Below are positions 34,984 to 42,989 of a DNA stretch of 64,000 bases, piece after piece. Source of the DNA: Thalassobacillus pellis (lineage in GTDB: Bacteria; Bacillota; Bacilli; Bacillales; Halobacillaceae). The notes beneath the pieces are model-generated. The model saw nothing but the letters and a program-made list of their open reading frames with translations. It searched no databases and was not told the DNA's origin. The stretch lies in assembly GCF_016908295.1 (NCBI RefSeq), contig NZ_JAFBDO010000005.1, positions 124,001-188,000 on the forward strand. The letters run 5' to 3'. A program made the position numbers and the translations under genes. Positions within the stretch are counted from its first letter, which is position 1. Every line of letters begins with the position of its first letter.

Positions 34984-35030
34984 TTGACGATTTCTGGTGG
35001 AAATGATAGTATAACGGTAATATTACGTTA
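34984..35030 (+). promoter_or_regulatory. Candidate promoter and palindrome before the ABC importer operon
   Basis: TTGACG (34984-34989) and TAGTAT (35007-35012) are 17 bp apart; TATAAC overlaps as an alternative -10. Immediately downstream, GTAATATTAC (35017-35026) is a perfect 10-bp palindrome inside TAACG...CGTTA flanks, a possible operator. A further stem CTGAAG/CTTCAG lies near 35071-35093 in the leader. No T-box or other known riboswitch was recognised. Confidence 0.4.
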
Positions 35031-35133
35031 TGCATGTTGTCTATCATAAATTTTGGTAGAAATGCTTCCTGAAGAGGGGGAAGGGCTTCAGCAGCATTGA
35101 TATACTCATTAAATCAAAACAAGGGGGACCAAA

Positions 35134-36123
35134 ATGAAAAAGGGATTAGTTGGGATCGCATTGCTTTTAATGTTGAGCATGACATTGCTTGCGGGATGTA
35201 ATAGTGATGCTTCAGGTGATGAAAAAGTGACCATCGGTGTCACTCAGATTGTGGAACATCCGTCCTTGGATGCGGCTTTTGAAGGTTTTAAAAAGGCGCT
35301 TGCTGACAATGGGTATGTGGAAGGCGAGAATGTTACATATGATGTGCAGATCGCCCAGGGAGATATGAATAATGCCCAGACTATTGCTAACAACTTTGTC
35401 GGCGATAATGTTGATATGATTTTCGCAAATGCTACACCGAGTGCCCAGAGCGCTCTGAATGCCACGAAAGAGATTCCTATCATTTTCACATCCGTTACTG
35501 ACCCTATCGGGGCTGGTCTGGTAGAATCCTTCGATAAGCCTGGTGAAAATATTACAGGAACTTCAGATACTCACCCGGATGCCATTCCAAAAACAATTAA
35601 CTTTATTGTTGAAGAGCTTCAAGTTAAATCAATCGGCGTTGTTTACAATTCAGGTGAACAAAATTCTGCTGTGCAGGTGGAAACAATTAAAGAAATATTA
35701 AAAGGTACAAACGTTGAACTTGTAGAAGCCTCTGTATCTACCTCCGCCGAGGTAAAGCAGGCTGCTGAATCCTTGGTCGGTCGTGCAGATGCTATCTATA
35801 TTCCTACTGACAATACAGTCGTTTCTGCCTTTGAATCAGTCGTTGATGTTGCGCAGACAGAGGATATCCCACTCTTTGCCGGAGACCTTGACTCTGTAGC
35901 TCGCGGTGCAATAGCAGGAAGCGGATTCAATTATGAAGATCTTGGCTATGAAACTGGAGAAATGGCAGTCCAAATCTTAAAAGGCGAGAAAGAACCTTCT
36001 GAAATACCTGTTTCCTATCCGAAAAGCTTAAAACTCGTAATCAACAAGGAAGCTGCCGAAAAACAAGGTGTGGAAGTAAAGGAAGAATGGGGCGAAATTG
36101 CTGAGTTCTACGAGGCAGAATAA
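35134..36123 (+). CDS. ABC transporter substrate-binding lipoprotein, TrpX/ABC_sub_bind family
   Basis: A 329-residue lipoprotein with signal MKKGLVGIALLLMLSMTLLAG and lipidated Cys22 (LAGCNSD). The mature part is the ABC_sub_bind fold: VTIGVTQIVEHPSLDAAFEGF, GDMNNAQTIANNFVGDNVDMIFANATPSAQ, IPIIFTSVTDPIGAGLVES and NITGTSDTHPD. Known members of this family bind tryptophan or tyrosine (TrpX, CD0873). It is the first gene of a three-gene importer directly upstream of phenylalanine/tyrosine breakdown genes, so an aromatic amino acid or related ligand is likely by inference. GGGGG precedes ATG 35134. Confidence 0.82.
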   Translation: MKKGLVGIALLLMLSMTLLAGCNSDASGDEKVTIGVTQIVEHPSLDAAFEGFKKALADNGYVEGENVTYDVQIAQGDMNNAQTIANNFVGDNVDMIFANATPSAQSALNATKEIPIIFTSVTDPIGAGLVESFDKPGENITGTSDTHPDAIPKTINFIVEELQVKSIGVVYNSGEQNSAVQVETIKEILKGTNVELVEASVSTSAEVKQAAESLVGRADAIYIPTDNTVVSAFESVVDVAQTEDIPLFAGDLDSVARGAIAGSGFNYEDLGYETGEMAVQILKGEKEPSEIPVSYPKSLKLVINKEAAEKQGVEVKEEWGEIAEFYEAE

Positions 36124-36142
36124 GCTGAAAGGATGATTCTTA

Positions 36143-37159
36143 GTGTTTACCGCAATGTTTGGATCCGTAGAATCAGGCATCATATACGCAATTATGGCCC
36201 TGGGAGTCTATTTATCATTCAGGATATTAGATTTTCCCGATCTTACCGTTGATGGCAGTTTTGTTACAGGTGCTGCGGTTGCCGCCATTATGATTGTCAA
36301 TGGCAGCAACCCATTTGTCGCCACTCTGGTTGCGTTAGGGGCCGGGTTTATTGCCGGATGTATTACCGGAATTCTGCATACGATAGGTAAAATCAATTCC
36401 TTATTATCGGGGATACTTATGATGATCGCCTTATATTCTATCAATCTTCGAATAATGGGAAAGTCAAATGTCCCATTGCTGAACCAGGACACGTCATTCA
36501 CCTTAGTTACTGATTTTTGGGAAGGACTGGGTATTGATGAAGTATTGAATAATGGACTTGCACTGATTGGTCTCGGGGACAGTGCACCATCCACCTGGTC
36601 AATATTGTTTTTCATGATTCTGATAACCCTCCTGATCAAGTTTCTCACCGACCGTTTCCTGAAGACGGAAATAGGATTAGCTGTTCGGGCTACAGGTGAT
36701 AACAAACGGATGATCCGCAGTCTTTCAGCGAATACCAACTTACTCGTCATCCTGGGCCTGGGTTTATCAAATGCCATGGTAGCTTTCTCCGGAGCACTGA
36801 TTGCCCAATATGGTTCTTTCGCCGATGTAGGTATGGGTATCGGAATGATCATCATCGGGTTAGCCTCTGTCATTATCGGTGAAGCGTTGTTCGGGACAAA
36901 GACAATTGCCAGAACGACTCTTGCTGTCATTGGAGGAGCAATCATCTATAGGATTGTCGTCAGCCTTGCCTTGCGGGTTGAGTTTCTTGAGACAGGCGAC
37001 ATGAAAATGATTACCGCTGCAATCGTTATTCTTGCCCTTATCATGCCGCGTATCATTGACAGGCAGAAGGAGAAAAAGCGACGGAAACTGAAGCAGCAGG
37101 AAAGAATGCTCGAGATACCTGTTGATGGAAAGGATGATCAAAGTGCTGCAGCTAAATAG
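36143..37159 (+). CDS. ABC transporter permease (TrpY-like)
   Basis: A 338-residue permease of the branched-chain amino acid/ribose type with about eight membrane segments; ESGIIYAIMALGVYLSFRILDFPDLTVDG at the start and GLAVRATGDNKRMIRSLSAN (the ATPase-contact loop) are typical. The start is GTG 36143 with AAAGGATG upstream, 19 bp after the binding-protein gene. The C-terminus is highly basic (RQKEKKRRKLKQQ). It overlaps the start of the ATPase gene. Confidence 0.83.
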   Translation: MFTAMFGSVESGIIYAIMALGVYLSFRILDFPDLTVDGSFVTGAAVAAIMIVNGSNPFVATLVALGAGFIAGCITGILHTIGKINSLLSGILMMIALYSINLRIMGKSNVPLLNQDTSFTLVTDFWEGLGIDEVLNNGLALIGLGDSAPSTWSILFFMILITLLIKFLTDRFLKTEIGLAVRATGDNKRMIRSLSANTNLLVILGLGLSNAMVAFSGALIAQYGSFADVGMGIGMIIIGLASVIIGEALFGTKTIARTTLAVIGGAIIYRIVVSLALRVEFLETGDMKMITAAIVILALIMPRIIDRQKEKKRRKLKQQERMLEIPVDGKDDQSAAAK

Positions 37160-37937
37160 AATCCATAAGGTATTCAATGAAGGTACACCTGATGAAAAAG
37201 TTGCCCTCGATGATATCAATCTTACCATGGAGAAAGGGGACTTCATCACAGTCATAGGCAGTAACGGTGCAGGGAAGTCCACTTTAATGAATGTGGTGTC
37301 TGGGGTGCTGCTGCCGGATACTGGTCTGGTAAAACTTGCTGATAAAGAAGTTGCCATGGTTCCTGAATATAAACGATCGAAGATGATCGGAAGAGTTTTC
37401 CAGGATCCAATGGCAGGGACTGCGCCTTCCATGACAATTGAAGAGAACCTTGCGATGGCGTTCTCCCGAAATAAAACGCGCACTTTAAGAAAAGGAGTTA
37501 CGAAGAGCCGCCGGGCTTATTTTAAGGAAGTGCTTGAAACCCTTCATCTAGGACTTGAAAATCGTTTGAATGTAAAGGTTGGATTACTATCCGGAGGGGA
37601 GCGCCAGGCACTGTCCCTGCTAATGGCCACCTTTACGGAGCAGGCTATTTTACTTTTGGATGAACATACAGCTGCTCTCGACCCATCCAGAGCATCGCTG
37701 ATTACTAATCTGACAAATGAAATAGTCGATAAGTACAAGCTGACCACGTTGATGGTCACTCATAACATGCAGCAGGCTTTGGACCTTGGTAATCGTCTCA
37801 TCATGATGGATAAAGGTCAGATTATTTTAGAAGTTGATGAAGAAGAGAAGAAGAAACTGACTGTAAAGAAGCTGTTGGCTGAGTTCCAGCGCATCCGTGG
37901 GGAACAGCTGGCAAGTGATCGGGCGTTATTAAGTTAA
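37134..37937 (+). CDS. ABC transporter ATP-binding protein (TrpZ-like)
   Basis: A 267-residue ATPase with Walker A GSNGAGKST, the signature LSGGERQALSLLMA, Walker B ILLLDEHTAALD (His in place of the usual Pro, as in this subfamily) and the switch His in MVTHNMQQALDLG. ATG 37134 overlaps the end of the permease gene by 26 bp; GTG 37143 with AAGG upstream is an alternative start. It completes the importer and is followed by a terminator. Confidence 0.85.
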   Translation: MIKVLQLNRIHKVFNEGTPDEKVALDDINLTMEKGDFITVIGSNGAGKSTLMNVVSGVLLPDTGLVKLADKEVAMVPEYKRSKMIGRVFQDPMAGTAPSMTIEENLAMAFSRNKTRTLRKGVTKSRRAYFKEVLETLHLGLENRLNVKVGLLSGGERQALSLLMATFTEQAILLLDEHTAALDPSRASLITNLTNEIVDKYKLTTLMVTHNMQQALDLGNRLIMMDKGQIILEVDEEEKKKLTVKKLLAEFQRIRGEQLASDRALLS

Positions 37938-37975
37938 CACGTTGATATCTGGAGCAGGAGTTCACCAATGCAGGA

Positions 37976-37998
37976 AAATGCCACTCAGGCATTTTTTT
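37976..37998 (+). terminator. Terminator of the ABC importer operon
   Basis: AAATGCC and GGCATTT with loop ACTCA and seven T residues. Confidence 0.8.
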
Positions 37999-38045
37999 GG
38001 CGTGAGTATAGATGTGGAATACCTGTGATTTAAAGGGGGCACGTC

Positions 38046-38444
38046 ATGAAAGAAGGAATGGAAAAAGGGCAGACACAAACCATGACAATAGAAGTGACAA
38101 GCGAAATGTTCGCCCAGTTTGGAGGAGATGTTGTCCACCGTACATTTTCTACCGTATCCATGGTTTATTACATGGAATGGGTTTCTAGAAAAATCATACT
38201 TCCCTACCTGGAAAACAACGAAGAAGGGATGGGGGGAGCGGTAACTGTTAAACATGTAAATCCCGCTCCGGAGGGTGCTCATATAACGATCACTGCGACG
38301 CTTACGGAAAAAAAGAGAAATGTCGTTATCACCAAAGTAGAAGCTGTCATGGAAGAATTGCTGATTGGAACAGGTGAGGTGAAACAGGTCATCCTTCCCA
38401 AAGCCAAAATAAAAGAAATGCTAATGGAAGACAGCATGAGGTAA
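38046..38444 (+). CDS. FlK-like hotdog thioesterase
   Basis: A 132-residue hotdog-fold protein related to fluoroacetyl-CoA thioesterase FlK: FSTVSMVYYMEWVSRKII (helix with the catalytic-site region) and AVTVKHVNPAPEGAHITITATL, whose His corresponds to the active-site His of this family. It would hydrolyse a small or aryl acyl-CoA. AAAGGGGGCAC precedes ATG 38046. It sits 52 bp upstream of phenylalanine dehydrogenase and may free CoA from an aryl-acetyl-CoA made by the oxo acid dehydrogenase, in the way PaaI does in the phenylacetate pathway; this role is an inference. Confidence 0.7.
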   Translation: MKEGMEKGQTQTMTIEVTSEMFAQFGGDVVHRTFSTVSMVYYMEWVSRKIILPYLENNEEGMGGAVTVKHVNPAPEGAHITITATLTEKKRNVVITKVEAVMEELLIGTGEVKQVILPKAKIKEMLMEDSMR

Positions 38445-38457
38445 GTTTTTTGCACTT

Positions 38458-38472
38458 TTGAAAGCGCTTACC
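38458..38472 (+). promoter_or_regulatory. cre site before the phenylalanine dehydrogenase operon
   Basis: TTGAAAGCGCTTACC matches WTGNAANCGNWNNCW at all but the last position and has the TGAAAGCGCTT core of strong CcpA sites. It lies 24-38 bp upstream of the start codon at 38496, suggesting repression of amino acid breakdown when sugars are present. Confidence 0.65.
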
Positions 38473-38495
38473 AATTCTTTAAGGGGGAAAAGGTC

Positions 38496-39608
38496 ATGGA
38501 AATGGATTTATTTGAAAAAATTCAAGAGCATCAGCAGGTACTGTTTTGTAATGATCAATCCACAGGACTGAAGGCGATCATCGCTATACATAATACCACC
38601 CTTGGTCCTGCACTCGGCGGCTGTAGGATGCAGCCTTATGAGAGTGTTGATGCAGCACTTGAGGACGTACTACGACTCTCAAAAGGAATGACTTATAAAT
38701 GTGCAGCTGCAGATGTCGACTTTGGCGGTGGAAAAGCGGTGATCATCGGGGACCCGAAAAAAGATAAAAATCCTGAGCTGTTCCGGGCTTTCGGTCAATT
38801 CGTAGAGTCTTTGAATGGTAGGTTTTATACCGGAACAGATATGGGAACCACCCCGAGTGATTTCGTCCATGCATTGAAGGAAACTAATTGCATTGTCGGT
38901 GTCGAAGAGGAGTATGGAGGAAGTGGAGACTCCTCCGTGCCGACAGCACTTGGTGTCATTTACGGCTTAAAGGCAACCAATCAGGCGGTATGGGGAAGCC
39001 AGGAACTGAGCGGCCGGACGTATGCAATCCAAGGGCTTGGCAAGGTTGGCTCAAAGGTGGCTGAACACCTGCTTCAGGAAGGAGCCGATATTTATGTCAC
39101 AGATGTTAACCAGACTGCCATAGACGATATTATCACTACTTCCAAAGAGCTTGGAGGGTCGGTCAAAGTCGTAAATGATTCCGATATTTATGGAGTTGAG
39201 GCGGATGTTTTTGTCCCATGTGCACTGGGAGGCATTATCAATGACGCTACCATCGATCAGTTGAAAGTACGGGCTGTGGCTGGCTCAGCCAACAACCAGC
39301 TGCTTGACTTGAGACATGGCAAAGCTCTACAGGAAAAAGGAATCCTTTATGCACCGGATTATATCGTGAATGCAGGCGGACTGATCCAGGTTGCAGATGA
39401 ATTGTATGAACCGAACAAAGCCCGTGTTTTACGGAAAACAAAGGCCATTTATGTTTCATTGATGGACGTATACCAACAAACAATGGAGAGAGGTATTTGC
39501 ACAGTTGAAGCTGCAAACAACCTTTGTGAACAAAGATTAGAATCACGTTCCAAGCGTAATAGCTTTTTCACCCATGAAAAGCGTCCGAAATGGGCGGTTC
39601 GCTGCTGA
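38496..39608 (+). CDS. pdh: Phenylalanine dehydrogenase
   Basis: A 370-residue member of the Glu/Leu/Phe/Val dehydrogenase family. The sequence follows Lysinibacillus/Thermoactinomyces phenylalanine dehydrogenases rather than leucine dehydrogenase: GGCRM (GGTRM in LeuDH), [16 protein letters not shown] with active-site Lys68 and Lys80, [10 protein letters not shown] with Asp115, and the C-terminal RNSFF...KRPKW. The NAD-binding GLGKVG follows at about 185. It deaminates L-phenylalanine to phenylpyruvate with NAD. AAGGGGG precedes ATG 38496. It begins an operon with E1alpha, E1beta, E2 and HPPD genes, which fits further use of arylpyruvates. The family comparison is from memory; LeuDH-like activity is less likely. 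Confidence 0.85.
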   Translation: MEMDLFEKIQEHQQVLFCNDQSTGLKAIIAIHNTTLGPALGGCRMQPYESVDAALEDVLRLSKGMTYKCAAADVDFGGGKAVIIGDPKKDKNPELFRAFGQFVESLNGRFYTGTDMGTTPSDFVHALKETNCIVGVEEEYGGSGDSSVPTALGVIYGLKATNQAVWGSQELSGRTYAIQGLGKVGSKVAEHLLQEGADIYVTDVNQTAIDDIITTSKELGGSVKVVNDSDIYGVEADVFVPCALGGIINDATIDQLKVRAVAGSANNQLLDLRHGKALQEKGILYAPDYIVNAGGLIQVADELYEPNKARVLRKTKAIYVSLMDVYQQTMERGICTVEAANNLCEQRLESRSKRNSFFTHEKRPKWAVRC

Positions 39609-39664
39609 TCAAATACGAAATTGTAAGCAAGGTAACCAATTGCCTAAAGTAAAGGATGAATTTT

Positions 39665-40747
39665 ATGGAAAAACAATTTCCGATACAGACATGGTTAGAT
39701 GGAAATGGAAATATTACAGCTGATGATTATGAAAATAGCTTGACGGAAGAATTGGCGAAGCGATTCTACAGGCATATGGTACGAATTCGCACGTTCGACC
39801 AGAAGGGTATCAGTCTTCAGAGGCAGGGGAGAATTGGCACATATGCTCCGTTTGAAGGACAGGAAGCCTGCCAGGTAGGGAGTGCACTTGCTTTAGAAGA
39901 AAACGACTGGATGTTTCCTTCGTATCGGGATCACGGTGCGACGATGACATTTGGACATACATTGTTAAATATTCTGTTGTTTTGGAACGGTCGTAATGAG
40001 GGTTGTGTCCCGCCGAAAGGGAAGAACATTTTTCCACCTGGAATTCCGATCGCCACCCAACTTCCTCATGCAGTTGGCGCAGCTTTTGCAGAGAAAAAGA
40101 AAGGTACAAAAAACGCGGCCATCGTCTACTTTGGGGATGGGGCGACCTCTGAAGGCGACTTTCATGAGGGGTTGAACATGGCGAGTGTTTTTGATGCACC
40201 GGTAGTGTTTTTCAATCAAAACAACCATTACGCCATTTCGGTTCCGATGGACAAACAAATGAAGACGAAAACAATTGCCCAAAAGGCTCTTGCCTATGAT
40301 ATACCGGGTGTGCGCATAGATGGTAACGATGTTTTTGCCGTTTATTTCGAAACATTGAAAGCTCTTGAGAAAGCCCGTAATGGTGAAGGCCCGACATTGA
40401 TTGAAGCAGTGACTTGGCGGTATGGGGCACATACGACTGCGGATGACCCTGCAAAATACCGCAATCAGGAAGAAAGTGAAATTAGAAGGACTCAGACAGA
40501 TCCGCTGACACGACTGGAGCGTTTTCTGAAGAATAAAGGCTGGTTTAATGAAACAGAGGCAGTAAACTGGCAGGAAGAGGCATCCAAGGAAGTGGATGCA
40601 GCTGTAGAAGAAATGGAGCAGTTCCCTGCGGCTGATCCTGCTGATATTTTCAACTATGTTTTTGCAGAGCCGACATGGATACTTCATGCACAAAAAGAAC
40701 AATTTCTCCAGGTGAAAAAGGGGGATCCGTCATGGAATCAACAGTAG
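39665..40747 (+). CDS. 2-oxo acid dehydrogenase E1 component, alpha subunit
   Basis: A 360-residue thiamine diphosphate enzyme subunit (PdhA/BkdA type). TDP-binding is shown by YFGDGATSEGDFHEGLNMA ending in FFNQNNHYAIS, with SYRDHGATMTFG (active-site loop region) and RYGAHTTADDPAKYR (phosphorylation-loop counterpart). It decarboxylates a 2-oxo acid and passes the acyl group to the lipoyl arm of E2. ATG 39665 is preferred over ATG 39656, because AAAGGA at 39651-39656 lies 8 nt upstream. It overlaps E1beta by 16 bp. Following phenylalanine dehydrogenase, phenylpyruvate is the likely substrate (product phenylacetyl-CoA), though automatic naming would say pyruvate or branched-chain. Confidence 0.85.
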   Translation: MEKQFPIQTWLDGNGNITADDYENSLTEELAKRFYRHMVRIRTFDQKGISLQRQGRIGTYAPFEGQEACQVGSALALEENDWMFPSYRDHGATMTFGHTLLNILLFWNGRNEGCVPPKGKNIFPPGIPIATQLPHAVGAAFAEKKKGTKNAAIVYFGDGATSEGDFHEGLNMASVFDAPVVFFNQNNHYAISVPMDKQMKTKTIAQKALAYDIPGVRIDGNDVFAVYFETLKALEKARNGEGPTLIEAVTWRYGAHTTADDPAKYRNQEESEIRRTQTDPLTRLERFLKNKGWFNETEAVNWQEEASKEVDAAVEEMEQFPAADPADIFNYVFAEPTWILHAQKEQFLQVKKGDPSWNQQ

Positions 40748-41730
40748 CAAATAAACAGAAGCTGACAATCGTCCAGGCGGTTACTGATGGAATGCGTACA
40801 AAACTGACGGAAGATGAACGGGTCCTTGTTTTCGGGGAAGATGTTGGGAAAAACGGTGGGGTATTCCGTGCAACCGATAAGCTGCAAGAGGAGTTCGGTG
40901 AAGCCAGGGTGATGGATACGCCTTTGAGTGAAGCCGGGTTTGTTGGCGCTGCTATTGGTATGGCTGTCAATGGACTGATCCCAGTAGTGGAAATACAATT
41001 TCTTGGCTTCATTTATCCCGCTTATGAACAGATCATGACCCATGCTTCCAGACTCAGAGCAAGAACAATGGGACATTACACGGTCCCACTCGTCATCCGT
41101 GCCCCTTATGGTGCAGGAGTGCGGGCACCGGAAATTCACTCAGACAGTACAGAAGCTATTTTCACCCATATGCCCGGCCTAAAGGTGGTGTGTCCATCTT
41201 CTCCTTATGATGCAAAGGGCTTGCTGATTGCTGCCATTGAAGACCCGGACCCTGTCCTGTTTTTAGAACCGATGAAATGTTACCGTTCTTCCCGTGAAGA
41301 AGTTCCAACAGGAAAGTATGTGGTGCCAATAGGAGAAGCCAATAAACTTCAAGATGGCGAGGATGTGACTGTCATTTGCTGGGGGGCAATGGTTCCTGTG
41401 GCAATGAAAGCAGTAAAGGAAATGGACAAGAAAGGAGTTTCCTGTGATGTCATTGACTTGCGGACCTTATACCCGATTGACAAGGACGCCATTGCTGAAT
41501 CGGTCCAAAAGACAGGGAGGACTGTTATTGTCCATGAAGCCCATGGGACTGGCGGAGTCGGAAATGACGTACTCGCTATAATCAATGACACCTCCTTCCT
41601 GTATCAGAAGGCGCCGGTAGAGCGGGTGACAGGGTTTGATGCTCCAGTTCCTTTTTTCGGGTTCGAGGACGACTATTTACCGACTGCGGAACGCGTCATG
41701 CACGCAATTGAAAAAGTAATCAAGTTTTAG
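40732..41730 (+). CDS. 2-oxo acid dehydrogenase E1 component, beta subunit
   Basis: A 332-residue transketolase-like beta subunit: VFGEDVGKNGGVFRAT, DTPLSEAGFVGAAIGMA, GVRAPEIHSDSTEAIFTHMPGL, FLEPMKCYRS and IVHEAHGTGGVGN. It completes the TDP active site with E1alpha. ATG 40732 lies after GGTGAAAAAGGGGG and inside the end of E1alpha; a longer in-frame start at 40675 has no ribosome site. The partner genes on both sides show a complete E1-E2 set, lacking only E3. Confidence 0.87.
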   Translation: MESTVANKQKLTIVQAVTDGMRTKLTEDERVLVFGEDVGKNGGVFRATDKLQEEFGEARVMDTPLSEAGFVGAAIGMAVNGLIPVVEIQFLGFIYPAYEQIMTHASRLRARTMGHYTVPLVIRAPYGAGVRAPEIHSDSTEAIFTHMPGLKVVCPSSPYDAKGLLIAAIEDPDPVLFLEPMKCYRSSREEVPTGKYVVPIGEANKLQDGEDVTVICWGAMVPVAMKAVKEMDKKGVSCDVIDLRTLYPIDKDAIAESVQKTGRTVIVHEAHGTGGVGNDVLAIINDTSFLYQKAPVERVTGFDAPVPFFGFEDDYLPTAERVMHAIEKVIKF

Positions 41731-41746
41731 GCGGGAGGTGAGAAGG

Positions 41747-42964
41747 ATGATGGAAATAAAACTTCATGACATTGGGGAAGGAATGACGGAAGCAGAAATC
41801 ACACATTTCCTTGTCCAACCTGGTGACAAAGTGGAAGTCGATCAGCCGATAGTCGAGGTTTCTACAGATAAAATGACAGCGGAAATACCTGCTCCACAAA
41901 GGGGCATTGTCAAAAAACTGTTGGTAGATGAAGGAAACACAGTAGCTATTGGTACGACGGTACTGCTACTGGAAGCGGAAGGGGCGATGGACGAAGCTGC
42001 TGCAACGGTGGAGAAAGATATCGTCACAGAAGAGAGGCCGGTCCAAAAATTTCGCATGCCTTCTCCTGATAGAAGAGTAAAAGCCGCTCCTTATACGAGG
42101 AAAATAGCACGTGAACTGGATGTAGATATCGAAAGAATTGAAGGAACGGGAAAGCGAGGGAGGATAACAGTCGAAGATGTCAGACAATTCGCGGAGGGGG
42201 AACAGATTGTTACCCCTGTGTCTCCATCGCCAAAAGAAACTGAACAGGAAAGTACTGTTACTGTTTCAGAAACAGAAGCGATTCCGTTTAAAGGCCGCCG
42301 TAAGCAGATAGCAGCCAAAATGACACAATCACTGTTTACGATTCCTCATTGCACCCATTTTGAAGAAATAGATGTCACCCAGTTGATCGAGATTAGAACA
42401 GACTTGAAAGACTCGGGGATATCTGTATCAGCTACAGCCTTTTTCCTTAAAGCTGTGTCACTGGCACTGTCGGATTTTCCGATATTCAATGCTAAATTGG
42501 ATGAGGAAAAGGAACTGATCCATCTGGAAAAACAGCATCATATTGGAATCGCGACTGATACAGAGGAAGGGCTGATTGTCCCTGTCATCCGTAACATAGA
42601 ACAGAAGTCGATCAAATCGATTCATGATGAAATGAAGATACTTACTAAGAAAGCCCAGGAAAATAAACTGAGCAGAAATGAAATGAGCGGAAGCACATTT
42701 ACCATCAGTAATGTCGGTCCGCTTGGTGGAAGCACAGGAGCTACACCGATCATTAATTATCCTGAAGTGGCATTGATGTCCTTTCACAAAACGAAAAAGC
42801 GACCTGCTGTGATCAATGAGAATGAAATTGCTATCCGCTCTATTATGAATATATCCATGGTGTTCGACCATCGGGTGACAGACGGCGCGACAGCAGTTAC
42901 CTTTACGAACAGGGTCCAGGAATTAATTGAAAAACCGTATCTAATGCTGACATATCTAAAATGA
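41747..42964 (+). CDS. 2-oxo acid dehydrogenase E2 component (dihydrolipoyl acyltransferase)
   Basis: A 405-residue E2: N-terminal lipoyl domain with the modified Lys in EVSTDKMTAEIPAP (about 41), a peripheral-subunit-binding domain (YTRKIARELDVDIERIEGTGKRGRITVEDV) and the catalytic domain ending VFDHRVTDGATAV with the active-site His and Asp. One lipoyl domain only. GGGAGGTG at 41733-41740 precedes ATG 41747 (an ATG follows at 41750 too). It transfers the acyl group to CoA. No dihydrolipoyl dehydrogenase gene is present in the window, so E3 must be shared with another complex. Confidence 0.87.
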   Translation: MMEIKLHDIGEGMTEAEITHFLVQPGDKVEVDQPIVEVSTDKMTAEIPAPQRGIVKKLLVDEGNTVAIGTTVLLLEAEGAMDEAAATVEKDIVTEERPVQKFRMPSPDRRVKAAPYTRKIARELDVDIERIEGTGKRGRITVEDVRQFAEGEQIVTPVSPSPKETEQESTVTVSETEAIPFKGRRKQIAAKMTQSLFTIPHCTHFEEIDVTQLIEIRTDLKDSGISVSATAFFLKAVSLALSDFPIFNAKLDEEKELIHLEKQHHIGIATDTEEGLIVPVIRNIEQKSIKSIHDEMKILTKKAQENKLSRNEMSGSTFTISNVGPLGGSTGATPIINYPEVALMSFHKTKKRPAVINENEIAIRSIMNISMVFDHRVTDGATAVTFTNRVQELIEKPYLMLTYLK

Positions 42965-42989
42965 ATGTATAAAAATGGAGGGGAAGAAA

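Noticed and set aside
36208-36945. Minus-strand frame (245 codons) opposite the TrpY-like permease
   Set aside because: Composition (Ile/Pro/Ala/Thr-rich) is typical of a frame opposite a hydrophobic permease; no ribosome site.
38445-38495. Sigma-54 promoter before phenylalanine dehydrogenase (as in bkd operons)
   Set aside because: TTTGCAC is present, but no correctly spaced TTGC -12 element or neighbouring BkdR-type activator was found.
39965-40702. Long minus-strand frame (245 codons) opposite E1alpha
   Set aside because: Cys/Phe-rich translation with no recognisable domain and no start signals; it mirrors the codon pattern of the real gene.
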